From an uncultured Bacteroidales bacterium (GTDB taxonomy: Bacteria; Bacteroidota; Bacteroidia; Bacteroidales; Bacteroidaceae): DNA of 64,000 nt. Each line of letters opens with the position of its first letter. Positions within the stretch are counted from its first letter, which is position 1. The notes below the pieces were generated by a model. The model was given only the letters and a program-made list of their open reading frames with translations, had not been told where the DNA came from and did not search any database. Made by a program: the position numbers and the translations under genes. Positions 58,190 to 64,000 of the stretch are shown piece after piece. The stretch covers positions 62,001 to 126,000 of the forward strand of contig CADAGO010000002.1 in assembly GCA_902787555.1 (NCBI GenBank), read 5' to 3'.

Positions 58190-60334
58190 TCAAAATGTTT
58201 TAGGATTGTGTACCTTGTCCATTTCCATGTCGGTGTGTTCCCTGACAATGTAGCCTCGATTCCTGTTATGTCCGCAGCGTTCTTTTTTAAAACCCAGTTT
58301 CGTCATGATGGTTCCTAAGTGTCGTAGATCGATATTCCTGTGTAGATTGCCGTGTAAGCTGATTTTTGCAGCTATCTCGGCGAGTGTCAGGAACTCTGCT
58401 CCTGGCTGGCCAGGCTCCACAGGTGAGAAATAGACTTGGATGAGCTGTTCTTCACTGTTGGGAACCATGAATTCTTCGACGTGTTCCGTCATGGCTTCGA
58501 TGTCGGAAATGTCGAACCAATAGTTGAATTCTTCCTTTATAAGATATTTTGCTTGGGCATACATACCTTCGTATGGCAGTTGGTTCTCGTAGGGAGAGTC
58601 GATTGAAACGACATGGAAGGGCAGCCACCGGCGATTGCCTGTCTGGTCGGTGAGAAATTCTTTCTTGTTGCCAGAACCCACATACGATGCCACACGTTCA
58701 CGTTTTTCCTTATGCCTGCCATATGAGGCACGGACATCGACATGTGGAATTGTAACTTGCGCCTTCAGTTCGTTCAGTCCGCGTTCACTAAGCTTGTCCA
58801 GTTCATCGAGGTTAATCAGTCCGTACTCAGCTGCTCTCAGTTGTTCGTCTTTATTCATGTGTTCCATCTCTGTTTGGATGCATGAATAGGGGGATAGTTG
58901 TGGTGGTAGCAGACGGTTGAGCCATGTGGATTTGTAGATGCCCTGCCGGCCCACGAAGACTATTACCTGATGATTAGCAATATCCTCGTTGGTCCAACCT
59001 GCAACCATCGCTACAAACCACTTCTTAAAACAAAGATGCCAAAGTTTGTCAGCCTCGGGTGTAGCCATATGAACCGTGGAGGCAGCTTGATCGATATAGT
59101 CGGGTTTGTCGGGTGTCCATGCAGGCAGCGAGTTCACATAGTCCTTTAAGGGATGAATCTCGGGTACGACATTGCTGTTTAATACAGTTGTGAATAATTT
59201 TAATGAAAAGTTTTCGCTCGACTTCGAGCAGCATTCCAGATAGAGGTCGTTCTCATCGCGTTCGGTCATCTCTTTCCAACGTCCATTCTCCAGTTTCTGC
59301 TGCGTCTTTTGGGTAAGCACATCGTATCTCAGCGCTTTTTCTTTCAGAAAACAGGCTATAATCTCTGTCTTTAGCTCATTCTTTGAGCGATGCGCCATCC
59401 ATACGCCGAACTCATCGGCGGCTGTTTTATAGCAGCTGTGCAGCACTTTCGAAGGATGGTCGTCCATCTTGCCACGATAGGCATCGTCAAGTGCTTGAGC
59501 AGCCTCCTCTTCATTGACACCCATCCGATTGAGGATGAACGACACTCGCGTAATGTAGTTATGGCGATTGCCTACGACGAACGCCATACCACTGTCTTCC
59601 ACCATCTTTACGGCACGTTCAAGACGGTTGCCAAGCGGTATAGTGATGCGATTACCCGACTTGTCGATGACCGTTTTTGGAGTCTTCATCTTAATCAGAT
59701 TTCCGTCAGCATCGATGCCCAGTTCCTCTCTGGTAGGGAAAAACGGCATGGCATCGGAGCGATACACCACCACGGGGTCGTGGCTGAGACCCGTCATACG
59801 GTTGATATTATCACACGACTGATCCATCTCATGCCTACACCACACACTATACATATTATTAATATAGTGGTGTACACGCTTGAAAACCTCCTCACTACGC
59901 TGAGGGTCATTCTCCATGTCGATGGAGATGCCCTCAGGCAGACGGAAAGGCACAATGATGTGGTAGCCCAGCCCTGAAATGCTTTCGTAGCCTAATAGAG
60001 CATGGCGAGAGGTACGCATGATTGTCTTAACACGCTCCAGTTCGTCGGCGGGCAGACGCTCCTCTGGCGACTTAGCATCGAAATCGATCAAGACGTTTCC
60101 CAAACATTCCCGACAATTTCCTTTTCCTTTACCACCTTCCATGCGGAAGCTTGCTGCCACCTGAGGTGTAGACTCCTTCACCTCCTTGGCAGCTTTCTCA
60201 TGTCCTTGAGCCAATAAGTCACGATGTAGTTCCGTGCTCTTTTTCAGTTCCTCGTCTTTGCAGATAAGGTCGAACACCTGCTCAGGAGTCAAGTCCTGAG
60301 CCTCTGTACTCTTAAAAGTTTTAAATAGTTGCAT
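58190..60334 (-). CDS. VapE/VirE-type primase-helicase (BT4734-like N-terminal domain)
   Basis: A 714-residue protein typical of mobile or plastic islands in Bacteroidales. The N-terminal part (about 20-190) matches the BT4734/VirE-N domain (VAASFRMEGGKGK, LIDFDAKS, HIIVPFRLP), a primase-like (AEP) module. A primase C-terminal-like helical part follows (about 240-320). The C-terminal VapE/D5-like SF3 helicase has Walker A VFVGRQGIYKSTWLN, Walker B-like YGLINLDELDKL, and sensor VGSGNKKEFLTDQTGNRRWLP. It probably initiates or supports replication of an element, but no integrase or phage gene is nearby. Direct repeats lie upstream of its promoter and an inverted repeat follows its stop. Confidence 0.88.
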   Translation of the reverse strand: MQLFKTFKSTEAQDLTPEQVFDLICKDEELKKSTELHRDLLAQGHEKAAKEVKESTPQVAASFRMEGGKGKGNCRECLGNVLIDFDAKSPEERLPADELERVKTIMRTSRHALLGYESISGLGYHIIVPFRLPEGISIDMENDPQRSEEVFKRVHHYINNMYSVWCRHEMDQSCDNINRMTGLSHDPVVVYRSDAMPFFPTREELGIDADGNLIKMKTPKTVIDKSGNRITIPLGNRLERAVKMVEDSGMAFVVGNRHNYITRVSFILNRMGVNEEEAAQALDDAYRGKMDDHPSKVLHSCYKTAADEFGVWMAHRSKNELKTEIIACFLKEKALRYDVLTQKTQQKLENGRWKEMTERDENDLYLECCSKSSENFSLKLFTTVLNSNVVPEIHPLKDYVNSLPAWTPDKPDYIDQAASTVHMATPEADKLWHLCFKKWFVAMVAGWTNEDIANHQVIVFVGRQGIYKSTWLNRLLPPQLSPYSCIQTEMEHMNKDEQLRAAEYGLINLDELDKLSERGLNELKAQVTIPHVDVRASYGRHKEKRERVASYVGSGNKKEFLTDQTGNRRWLPFHVVSIDSPYENQLPYEGMYAQAKYLIKEEFNYWFDISDIEAMTEHVEEFMVPNSEEQLIQVYFSPVEPGQPGAEFLTLAEIAAKISLHGNLHRNIDLRHLGTIMTKLGFKKERCGHNRNRGYIVREHTDMEMDKVHNPKTF

Positions 60335-60365
60335 GTTCTATTTGTTTAAATATTTTTTTCGAGTA

Positions 60366-60397
60366 CAAAGTTACGAAAAAACGATTATTTATGCAAG
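60366..60397 (-). promoter_or_regulatory. Promoter of the primase-helicase gene
   Basis: On the minus strand, CTTG (60397-60394), 20 bp, TAACTTTG (60373-60366), about 32 bp before the start codon. The direct-repeat array starts 12 bp upstream of the -33 element. Confidence 0.6.
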
Positions 60398-60408
60398 GGC
60401 AGACGAAT

Positions 60409-60493
60409 AGGTCATACGCACCCTTCTCGGGTCACACGCAAAAAAGGCCGGGTCACACGGAAAAACGGTTGGGTCACACGCTGGAGTGTGACC
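60409..60493. repeat. Iteron-like array: four direct repeats GGGTCACACG at 20-21-bp spacing
   Basis: Units begin at 60409 (AGGTCATACGC, diverged), 60429, 60450 and 60471, each followed by an A-rich spacer with GG or CGG. The spacing is two helical turns. The last unit also pairs with an inverted copy, giving the hairpin GGTCACAC-GCTGGA-GTGTGACC (60472-60493). The array lies just upstream of the primase-helicase promoter. It could bind an initiator or a regulator such as the product of the adjacent gene at 60530. Confidence 0.75.
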
Positions 60494-60503
60494 TGAATGC
60501 ATA

Positions 60504-60541
60504 AAAAAAGAGGAATAACTTGTAACGAGTTACTCCTCTTC
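60504..60541 (-). terminator. Intrinsic terminator overlapping the end of the gene at 60530
   Basis: On the minus strand, AAGAGGAGTAACT pairs with AGTTATTCCTCTT (one G-U type mismatch), followed by seven Ts. The hairpin includes the last codons of the gene. Confidence 0.85.
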
Positions 60542-61384
60542 CTGTTGGCGAGTGTTTACTTGTAATTGCTGACCAAGTGTGATGATTTGCTGCCTGCTCG
60601 GCGGCTGATGGCAGTAATTCAACTGCAGATTGGAGTAGCCCCGATAGCTGAATAACATCTGTGTGCGCATGATGTAATCGCCACTCAGCCATGACATGTT
60701 CGTTGGGTTTACGAACCAGCGGTTGATTTGACTGATGATTTTAGACGCATAGTCAACCGTCACACCCAGCTCCGCATTCATTTCCTTTGCTATCATACGA
60801 TTGCTGTAACCCAGAGCCACATGCCGATCACGATGCAGATACCAATACCTGAAGATGCGGTCGCGAACACCATTACATACATAAACAAGGCTCCCTTCGA
60901 ATTCAAATTCTATCTTCTTGTTAGGTTCTGCCAAGGCCTTAGCTTCCTCTTGTAGATTGTCTATTTCTGCCAATGGCTCATTAACATAGTTGATATGATT
61001 TGGTTGTACGAAGTTGCAATCTTGATTGCTAACCGTAAACGTAGTCTCTTCTTGTCTCATTTTGGTGATAGTTAGAGACTGTTGATAATTAATATCTGCA
61101 AAAGATATAAGCGTATGATATAATGGATTTAATTTGGGGTGCTGGATTTCATTAATACGGTTTAATATTCCTGTAAGGACTATTGGCAATTGGTCTTTAG
61201 AAGCATTTAGTACTTTTTTAGAATCGTTGATATAAAACTGCAATACAGCATCGGAACCAACGGCAACAACATCTGTTCCGTCACCATTCTCCTGCAATCG
61301 TTTATGCAGGGCGGAGAACTGCTCTTCCAGCTCCATACCATTTGGATTGGTATCAATCTTTAAGGTTGTGTTGTCCATAATCAT
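60530..61384 (-). CDS. Unrecognised protein with putative helix-turn-helix near the C-terminus
   Basis: A 284-residue cytoplasmic protein; no family recognised. The N-terminal half is helical with acidic segments (LEEQFSALHKRLQENGDG). A central Glu-rich stretch (about 150-175) precedes RDRIFRYWYLHRDRHVALGY. Then comes NRMIAKEMNAELGVTVDYAS, followed by KIISQINRW, which has the spacing of an HTH recognition unit. The last 30 residues are Gln-rich. It has an exact-consensus promoter and an overlapping terminator. The GGTCACACG repeats lie between it and the primase-helicase gene, so it may be the factor that binds them (inference). ATG 61378 is an alternative start. Confidence 0.6.
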   Translation of the reverse strand: MIMDNTTLKIDTNPNGMELEEQFSALHKRLQENGDGTDVVAVGSDAVLQFYINDSKKVLNASKDQLPIVLTGILNRINEIQHPKLNPLYHTLISFADINYQQSLTITKMRQEETTFTVSNQDCNFVQPNHINYVNEPLAEIDNLQEEAKALAEPNKKIEFEFEGSLVYVCNGVRDRIFRYWYLHRDRHVALGYSNRMIAKEMNAELGVTVDYASKIISQINRWFVNPTNMSWLSGDYIMRTQMLFSYRGYSNLQLNYCHQPPSRQQIITLGQQLQVNTRQQEEE

Positions 61385-61403
61385 TTTTTTTATTATTACT
61401 CTG

Positions 61404-61434
61404 CAAAGTTACACATTTTCCCAGATTCCACAAA
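61404..61434 (-). promoter_or_regulatory. Promoter of the unrecognised HTH-like gene
   Basis: On the minus strand, TTTG (61434-61431), 19 bp, TAACTTTG (61411-61404): exact consensus, 20 bp before the start codon. It diverges from the promoter at 61452. Confidence 0.78.
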
Positions 61435-61451
61435 ATAATTCTTATTATTTC

Positions 61452-61482
61452 TTTGCAGATTCAAATAAATACTGTATCTTTG
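61452..61482 (+). promoter_or_regulatory. Promoter of the small lipoprotein gene
   Basis: TTTG (61452-61455), 19 bp, TATCTTTG (61475-61482): exact consensus, 56 bp before the start at 61538. Confidence 0.78.
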
Positions 61483-61537
61483 CGTGAGTTTTTAAGTAGA
61501 TACCAAATAATGGGTTTATAAACGAATAGCTTGAATT

Positions 61538-61927
61538 ATGAAATATATTTATCGGATAGTCACGTTGGTATTATCAACAGTATTATTATCTTCATGTGCT
61601 ACAATATTTGCAGGAGGCTCTCCTAAAATATTGATAGAAGGTAATGTGGACGAACCAGTAACAATAACTACTGACAAGCAAGTATATAATAACGTGTCAT
61701 TGCCTGCAATCGTAGAGGTTAAGAGACATGCAATCGATGGAAAAAGGATACATATTGAATCCGAGCACTATAAATTCAACGACATAGTTTTGCAGAAGAA
61801 GTTGGAAGGATGGACTTGGGGCAATATTTTCATAGGAGGAGTCCCTGGTTGGCTGATAGATATGGGAACAAACTGTGTAAGCAAGCCGAGAAAAATACAA
61901 TATGACGTAACTCCTCAACCTAAATAG
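61538..61927 (+). CDS. Small lipoprotein, PEGA-like surface domain
   Basis: A 129-residue lipoprotein with lipobox LSSC (Cys20), starting CATIFAGGSPK, the pattern of a widespread group of Bacteroidetes lipoproteins (CAT-I-x-G). The body has short beta strands of a PEGA-like fold (VDEPVTITTDKQVYNNVSLP, AIDGKRIHIESEHYKF). The end resembles GNIFIGGVPGWLIDMGTNCV, a motif seen in proteins that anchor or span near the envelope. Molecular role unknown. A promoter lies upstream; no clear terminator follows. Confidence 0.68.
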   Translation: MKYIYRIVTLVLSTVLLSSCATIFAGGSPKILIEGNVDEPVTITTDKQVYNNVSLPAIVEVKRHAIDGKRIHIESEHYKFNDIVLQKKLEGWTWGNIFIGGVPGWLIDMGTNCVSKPRKIQYDVTPQPK

Positions 61928-62187
61928 TTTTCTTTATTACAAGTGGAGGTAGTATGATGGCTTGATTCTGGGCACAAAAGATAAGGAATGCGTATTCCGT
62001 TTTCCTCCAATAAACACAATTAATGCTTTAAGGACATTTAAGTATTAAAACAACTCAACCTGCGCCCATCGGCGTCGCTTGGTGTTTGGGAGAGAGGCTG
62101 TCGAAGTTAATAGCGCAGTAGTCATGATGCTGCATCGAGCAAAACGACAGGTTCTGCTTAAAGATTTCGCGGTTTCGTTGAATTTGT
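61928..62187. other. Intergenic region with a possible gene remnant on the minus strand
   Basis: Most of the region has no features on the plus strand. On the minus strand a frame of about 48 codons is open from about 62201 to a TGA at 62055-62057. It reads REIFKQNLSFCSMQHHDYCA and onward to PMGAG. It has no start, promoter or recognised family, so it may be a decayed gene end or chance. Confidence 0.35.
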
Positions 62188-62218
62188 TTTGCGGGATGAT
62201 GGTTTCTTATTACCTTTG
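62188..62218 (+). promoter_or_regulatory. Promoter of the beta-helix protein gene
   Basis: TTTG (62188-62191), 19 bp, TACCTTTG (62211-62218): exact consensus, 23 bp before the start at 62241. Confidence 0.78.
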
Positions 62219-62240
62219 CTCCGCAAAATCATGAAGGATT

Positions 62241-63644
62241 ATGAGACTGACAAGACACATGTTACTGCTATTTGTCCTTATGCTTTCGGCTGGGACAATG
62301 GCTCAGGAGATTGAGACGACTAATCAAGTGAACAGACCTCAAAGACCGCAAGGACAGCGTCCTCCCGGGAATGGCGGCAGACCCGGCAGAGATGGAAGAA
62401 TGCCTGGCGGTCCTGGCTCTCGCAGTGCGAACATCACTTATGCTGGTGCTACAGAACTGACGGCTGGAGCTACAGAATCTGGCAGGACTTATCAGAGTGA
62501 TAGGCCTGATGAAAGTGCGCTACTGATATCAACCAAGGAGGCTGTGAACATTACACAACCTATGATCGGTAAGACGGGTAATTCGAACGGTGGAGACAAT
62601 TGCAGTTTTTATGGTGTGAATGCTGCCTTGCTTGCAAAGGGTGGCGGCACGACAACCATCAAAGGCGGTAAGATAACGAGTAACGGAACGGGTGCGAACG
62701 GTGTCTTCTCGTATGGAGGTAATGGTGGCAGGAATGGCGGTCAGGGCGATGGTACCACGGTGATTATCGAGGATACAGAAATCACCACTACTGGTGACGG
62801 ATCTGGTGGACTTATGACTACTGGGGGTGGCGTGATGAAGGCCAGGAACCTGAAGGTGAACACAAGCGGCAGGTCGTCTGCCCCGATACGTACCGACCGT
62901 GGTGGCGGTAAGGTGACTGTGGAGGGCGGCAGCTATACAAGCAACGGATTGGGTTCGCCCGTTATCTATTCTACGGCTGATATCACGGTATCGGATGCTA
63001 TGCTGACTTCGAATCTGTCGGAGGGTGTATGTATCGAGGGCAAAAACAGCATTACACTGAACAACTGCCACATGACGGTCAGCAACACACGGCGCAACGG
63101 ACTTGCCCAGTTCCTCGATGCCATCATGGTTTACCAGTCGTTCTCTGGGGATGCCGACAGCGGTAACTCACATTTCACGATGAACGGCGGCTCGCTGACC
63201 AACCGTTATGGACATCTGTTTCATGTGACCAACACCAATGCTATCATTACCCTGAACGGGGTAGAACTGAAGAATGAAGACCCTGATAAGGTGCTATTGT
63301 CGGTATGCGCTGATGGATGGAGGGGTGCAGGCAACAGAGCGACGCTTCATGTCAGCCGCCAGCAGTTAGAAGGCACTATTCTCGTGGGTAGCGATTCAGA
63401 ACTCACGATGACGCTTTCTGACGGCTCTTCCTTCAAAGGCAGTATCAGCGGCAACATCACCAATGCTGCAGGAAACAGTGTTTCTACCGAGACAGGAACC
63501 GTGAATGTCACCTTGGGTGACGGGTGTACCTGGACATTGATGGCAGATACCTATATCACATCGCTCAAGGGCGATGTATCGTGCATCAAGAGTGGCGGAT
63601 ACCGCTTGTTTGTGGGAGGTAAGGAAATGGAGGTTCCCCGATAA
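62241..63644 (+). CDS. Secreted adhesin-like right-handed beta-helix protein
   Basis: A 467-residue exported protein. The signal peptide ends at AGTMAQ. A Pro/Gly/Arg-rich linker (about 30-62; RPQRPQGQRPPGNGGRPGRD) resembles the low-complexity linker of the esterase at 19859. The body is a ladder of short Gly/Thr/Ser-rich repeats (TTTIKGGKITSNGTGANGVF, KVTVEGGSYTSNGLGSPVIY, HFTMNGGSLTNRYGHLFHV). This is typical of right-handed parallel beta-helices of the polymorphic/adhesin-like type. No catalytic motif of pectate lyases is evident. It ends GGYRLFVGGKEMEV. Surface adhesion or glycan binding is possible. Confidence 0.7.
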   Translation: MRLTRHMLLLFVLMLSAGTMAQEIETTNQVNRPQRPQGQRPPGNGGRPGRDGRMPGGPGSRSANITYAGATELTAGATESGRTYQSDRPDESALLISTKEAVNITQPMIGKTGNSNGGDNCSFYGVNAALLAKGGGTTTIKGGKITSNGTGANGVFSYGGNGGRNGGQGDGTTVIIEDTEITTTGDGSGGLMTTGGGVMKARNLKVNTSGRSSAPIRTDRGGGKVTVEGGSYTSNGLGSPVIYSTADITVSDAMLTSNLSEGVCIEGKNSITLNNCHMTVSNTRRNGLAQFLDAIMVYQSFSGDADSGNSHFTMNGGSLTNRYGHLFHVTNTNAIITLNGVELKNEDPDKVLLSVCADGWRGAGNRATLHVSRQQLEGTILVGSDSELTMTLSDGSSFKGSISGNITNAAGNSVSTETGTVNVTLGDGCTWTLMADTYITSLKGDVSCIKSGGYRLFVGGKEMEVPR

Positions 63645-63686
63645 ACAAATCTATCTTTTTATATCGAGCTGTTGGAGACGTGTACA

Positions 63687-64000
63687 TCAGAAGTCGGCTG
63701 GTACTTCGAGGTGGATGCGCTCGCCTGTCGTGGGATGGGTGAAATCAATCGCTTCGGCGTGTAAGAATAGGGACCTCCCGATCGCACTCCCCCATGGGAG
63801 AGGGAGGGGTGATTGGAGTGTAGCCATATCTTCTCCCTTTTTGGGAGATAAGAGAGAGGTTGTTGGTGCGTAGAGTCGGTCGCCGATGATGGGGTAGCCC
63901 AGTCCTTCGGGTGCGGCAGCATGGACACGGAGCTGATGGGTGCGCCCTGTCTGGGGATAGAAAGCGATTCGGGTGGTTCCGTCCTTACGTTCCAGTACTT
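63687..64000 (-). CDS. RluA-family pseudouridine synthase, 3' end (partial), with in-frame repeat insertion
   Basis: Only the C-terminal ~104 residues are in the window; the gene continues past the right edge. The read-through RIAFYPQTGRTHQLRVHAAA and GLGYPIIGDRLYAP is the classic RluA/RluD active-site-proximal motif set, and LFLHAEAIDFTHPTTGERI is the conserved end. Between GDRLYAP and LFLHA, where homologues have only a few residues, lie about 31 extra residues (TTSLLSPKKGED, then QSPLPLPWGSAIGRS). These are encoded by a copy of the GC-rich palindromic repeat. The enzyme may tolerate the loop. Which rRNA or tRNA uridine is modified cannot be said. Confidence 0.85.
   Translation of the reverse strand, partial: VLERKDGTTRIAFYPQTGRTHQLRVHAAAPEGLGYPIIGDRLYAPTTSLLSPKKGEDMATLQSPLPLPWGSAIGRSLFLHAEAIDFTHPTTGERIHLEVPADF
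63773..63861. repeat. In-frame copy of the GC-rich palindromic repeat inside the pseudouridine synthase gene
   Basis: An 89-bp element with the same layout as 13347-13432: left end ACCTCCC, palindrome CTCCCCCATGGGAG, a ~25-bp middle, palindrome TCTCCCTTTTTGGGAGATA and right end AGAGAGAGGT. It is translated without stop or frameshift on the minus strand and adds about 30 residues to a conserved enzyme. Confidence 0.78.

Noticed and set aside
57907-58203. A rightward open frame between the HU-like and primase-helicase genes
   Set aside because: It runs through a promoter for the HU-like gene and both arms of the inverted repeat, and the product has no family features.
60409-60493. GGGTCACACG array considered as a short CRISPR
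   Set aside because: Repeats of 10 bp with 10-11-bp A-rich gaps do not fit CRISPR dimensions; iteron or operator array fits better.
57192-61384. A complete prophage or integrative conjugative element
   Set aside because: No integrase, capsid, terminase, relaxase or conjugation genes were found; only HU-like, primase-helicase and an unrecognised gene are present.

Overview
The window looks like chromosomal DNA of a Bacteroidales bacterium, most likely Prevotella or a close relative. Three kinds of evidence agree. Promoters follow the Bacteroidetes form TTTG, 19-20 bp, TAnnTTTG, and Shine-Dalgarno sites are weak. The gene families are typical of the order: PG0541 transporter-associated protein, DUF4859, DUF4421, DUF4301, DUF6048/DUF6452, and the unusual sensor/response-regulator pair. 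Secreted proteins end in short GKKxLVK-type tails. No phage structural genes, conjugation genes, intact transposase or SusC/SusD pair were seen.

Layout. 0-2.4 kb: a two-component pair and a short AbgT-like membrane protein. 2.4-9.1 kb: a secreted GH127-type beta-L-arabinofuranosidase, a DcuA/B dicarboxylate transporter, an OprP-like porin and an aquaporin. 9.1-11.5 kb: a long non-coding dispersed repeat, then a membrane-anchored HTH regulator with its probable target. 12.0-18.0 kb: a complete RND efflux operon (TolC, adaptor, pump, PII-like PG0541 protein). 18.2-22.6 kb: three secreted esterases, two of them tandem duplicates. 22.7-28.4 kb: CDF transporter, four-helix-bundle protein inside inverted repeats, YjjG-type nucleotidase, NhaC antiporter, MltF-like transglycosylase, and a DUF4160/DUF2442 pair. 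28.4-29.3 kb: second copy of the long repeat. 29.4-39.1 kb: a Cys-rich lipoprotein, an operon of two GH43-type enzymes with a DUF4859 protein, and a second DUF4859 protein.

39.3-41.1 kb is a small plasticity spot: a HigBA-like toxin-antitoxin lies between direct repeats of the tRNA-Pro 3' end, with tRNA-Pro, tRNA-Ser and two inverted copies of a MITE-like element. 41.1-56.9 kb is largely core: (p)ppGpp synthetase-rlmH-DUF4421; DUF4301; purT; an eight-gene leftward run ribE-ruvC-DUF4199-GT2-DUF6452-DUF6048-mntP-apbE; and a cysteine desulfidase-like protein. 57-61.4 kb is accessory: an HU-like protein, a VapE/VirE-type primase-helicase and an unrecognised putative HTH protein. Repeat arrays sit on both sides of the primase-helicase. 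61.5-64 kb: a small lipoprotein, a secreted beta-helix protein and the 3' end of an RluA-type pseudouridine synthase.

The strongest unexplained signals are: (1) palindromic GC-rich elements that lie between genes and also in frame inside genes; (2) two ~480-bp non-coding repeats that both keep an exact-consensus promoter and a conserved hairpin; (3) 21-bp-spaced repeats upstream of the primase-helicase gene and a long inverted repeat right after its stop codon; (4) the tRNA-bounded toxin-antitoxin unit; (5) a MITE family, including a copy reduced to its two ends.
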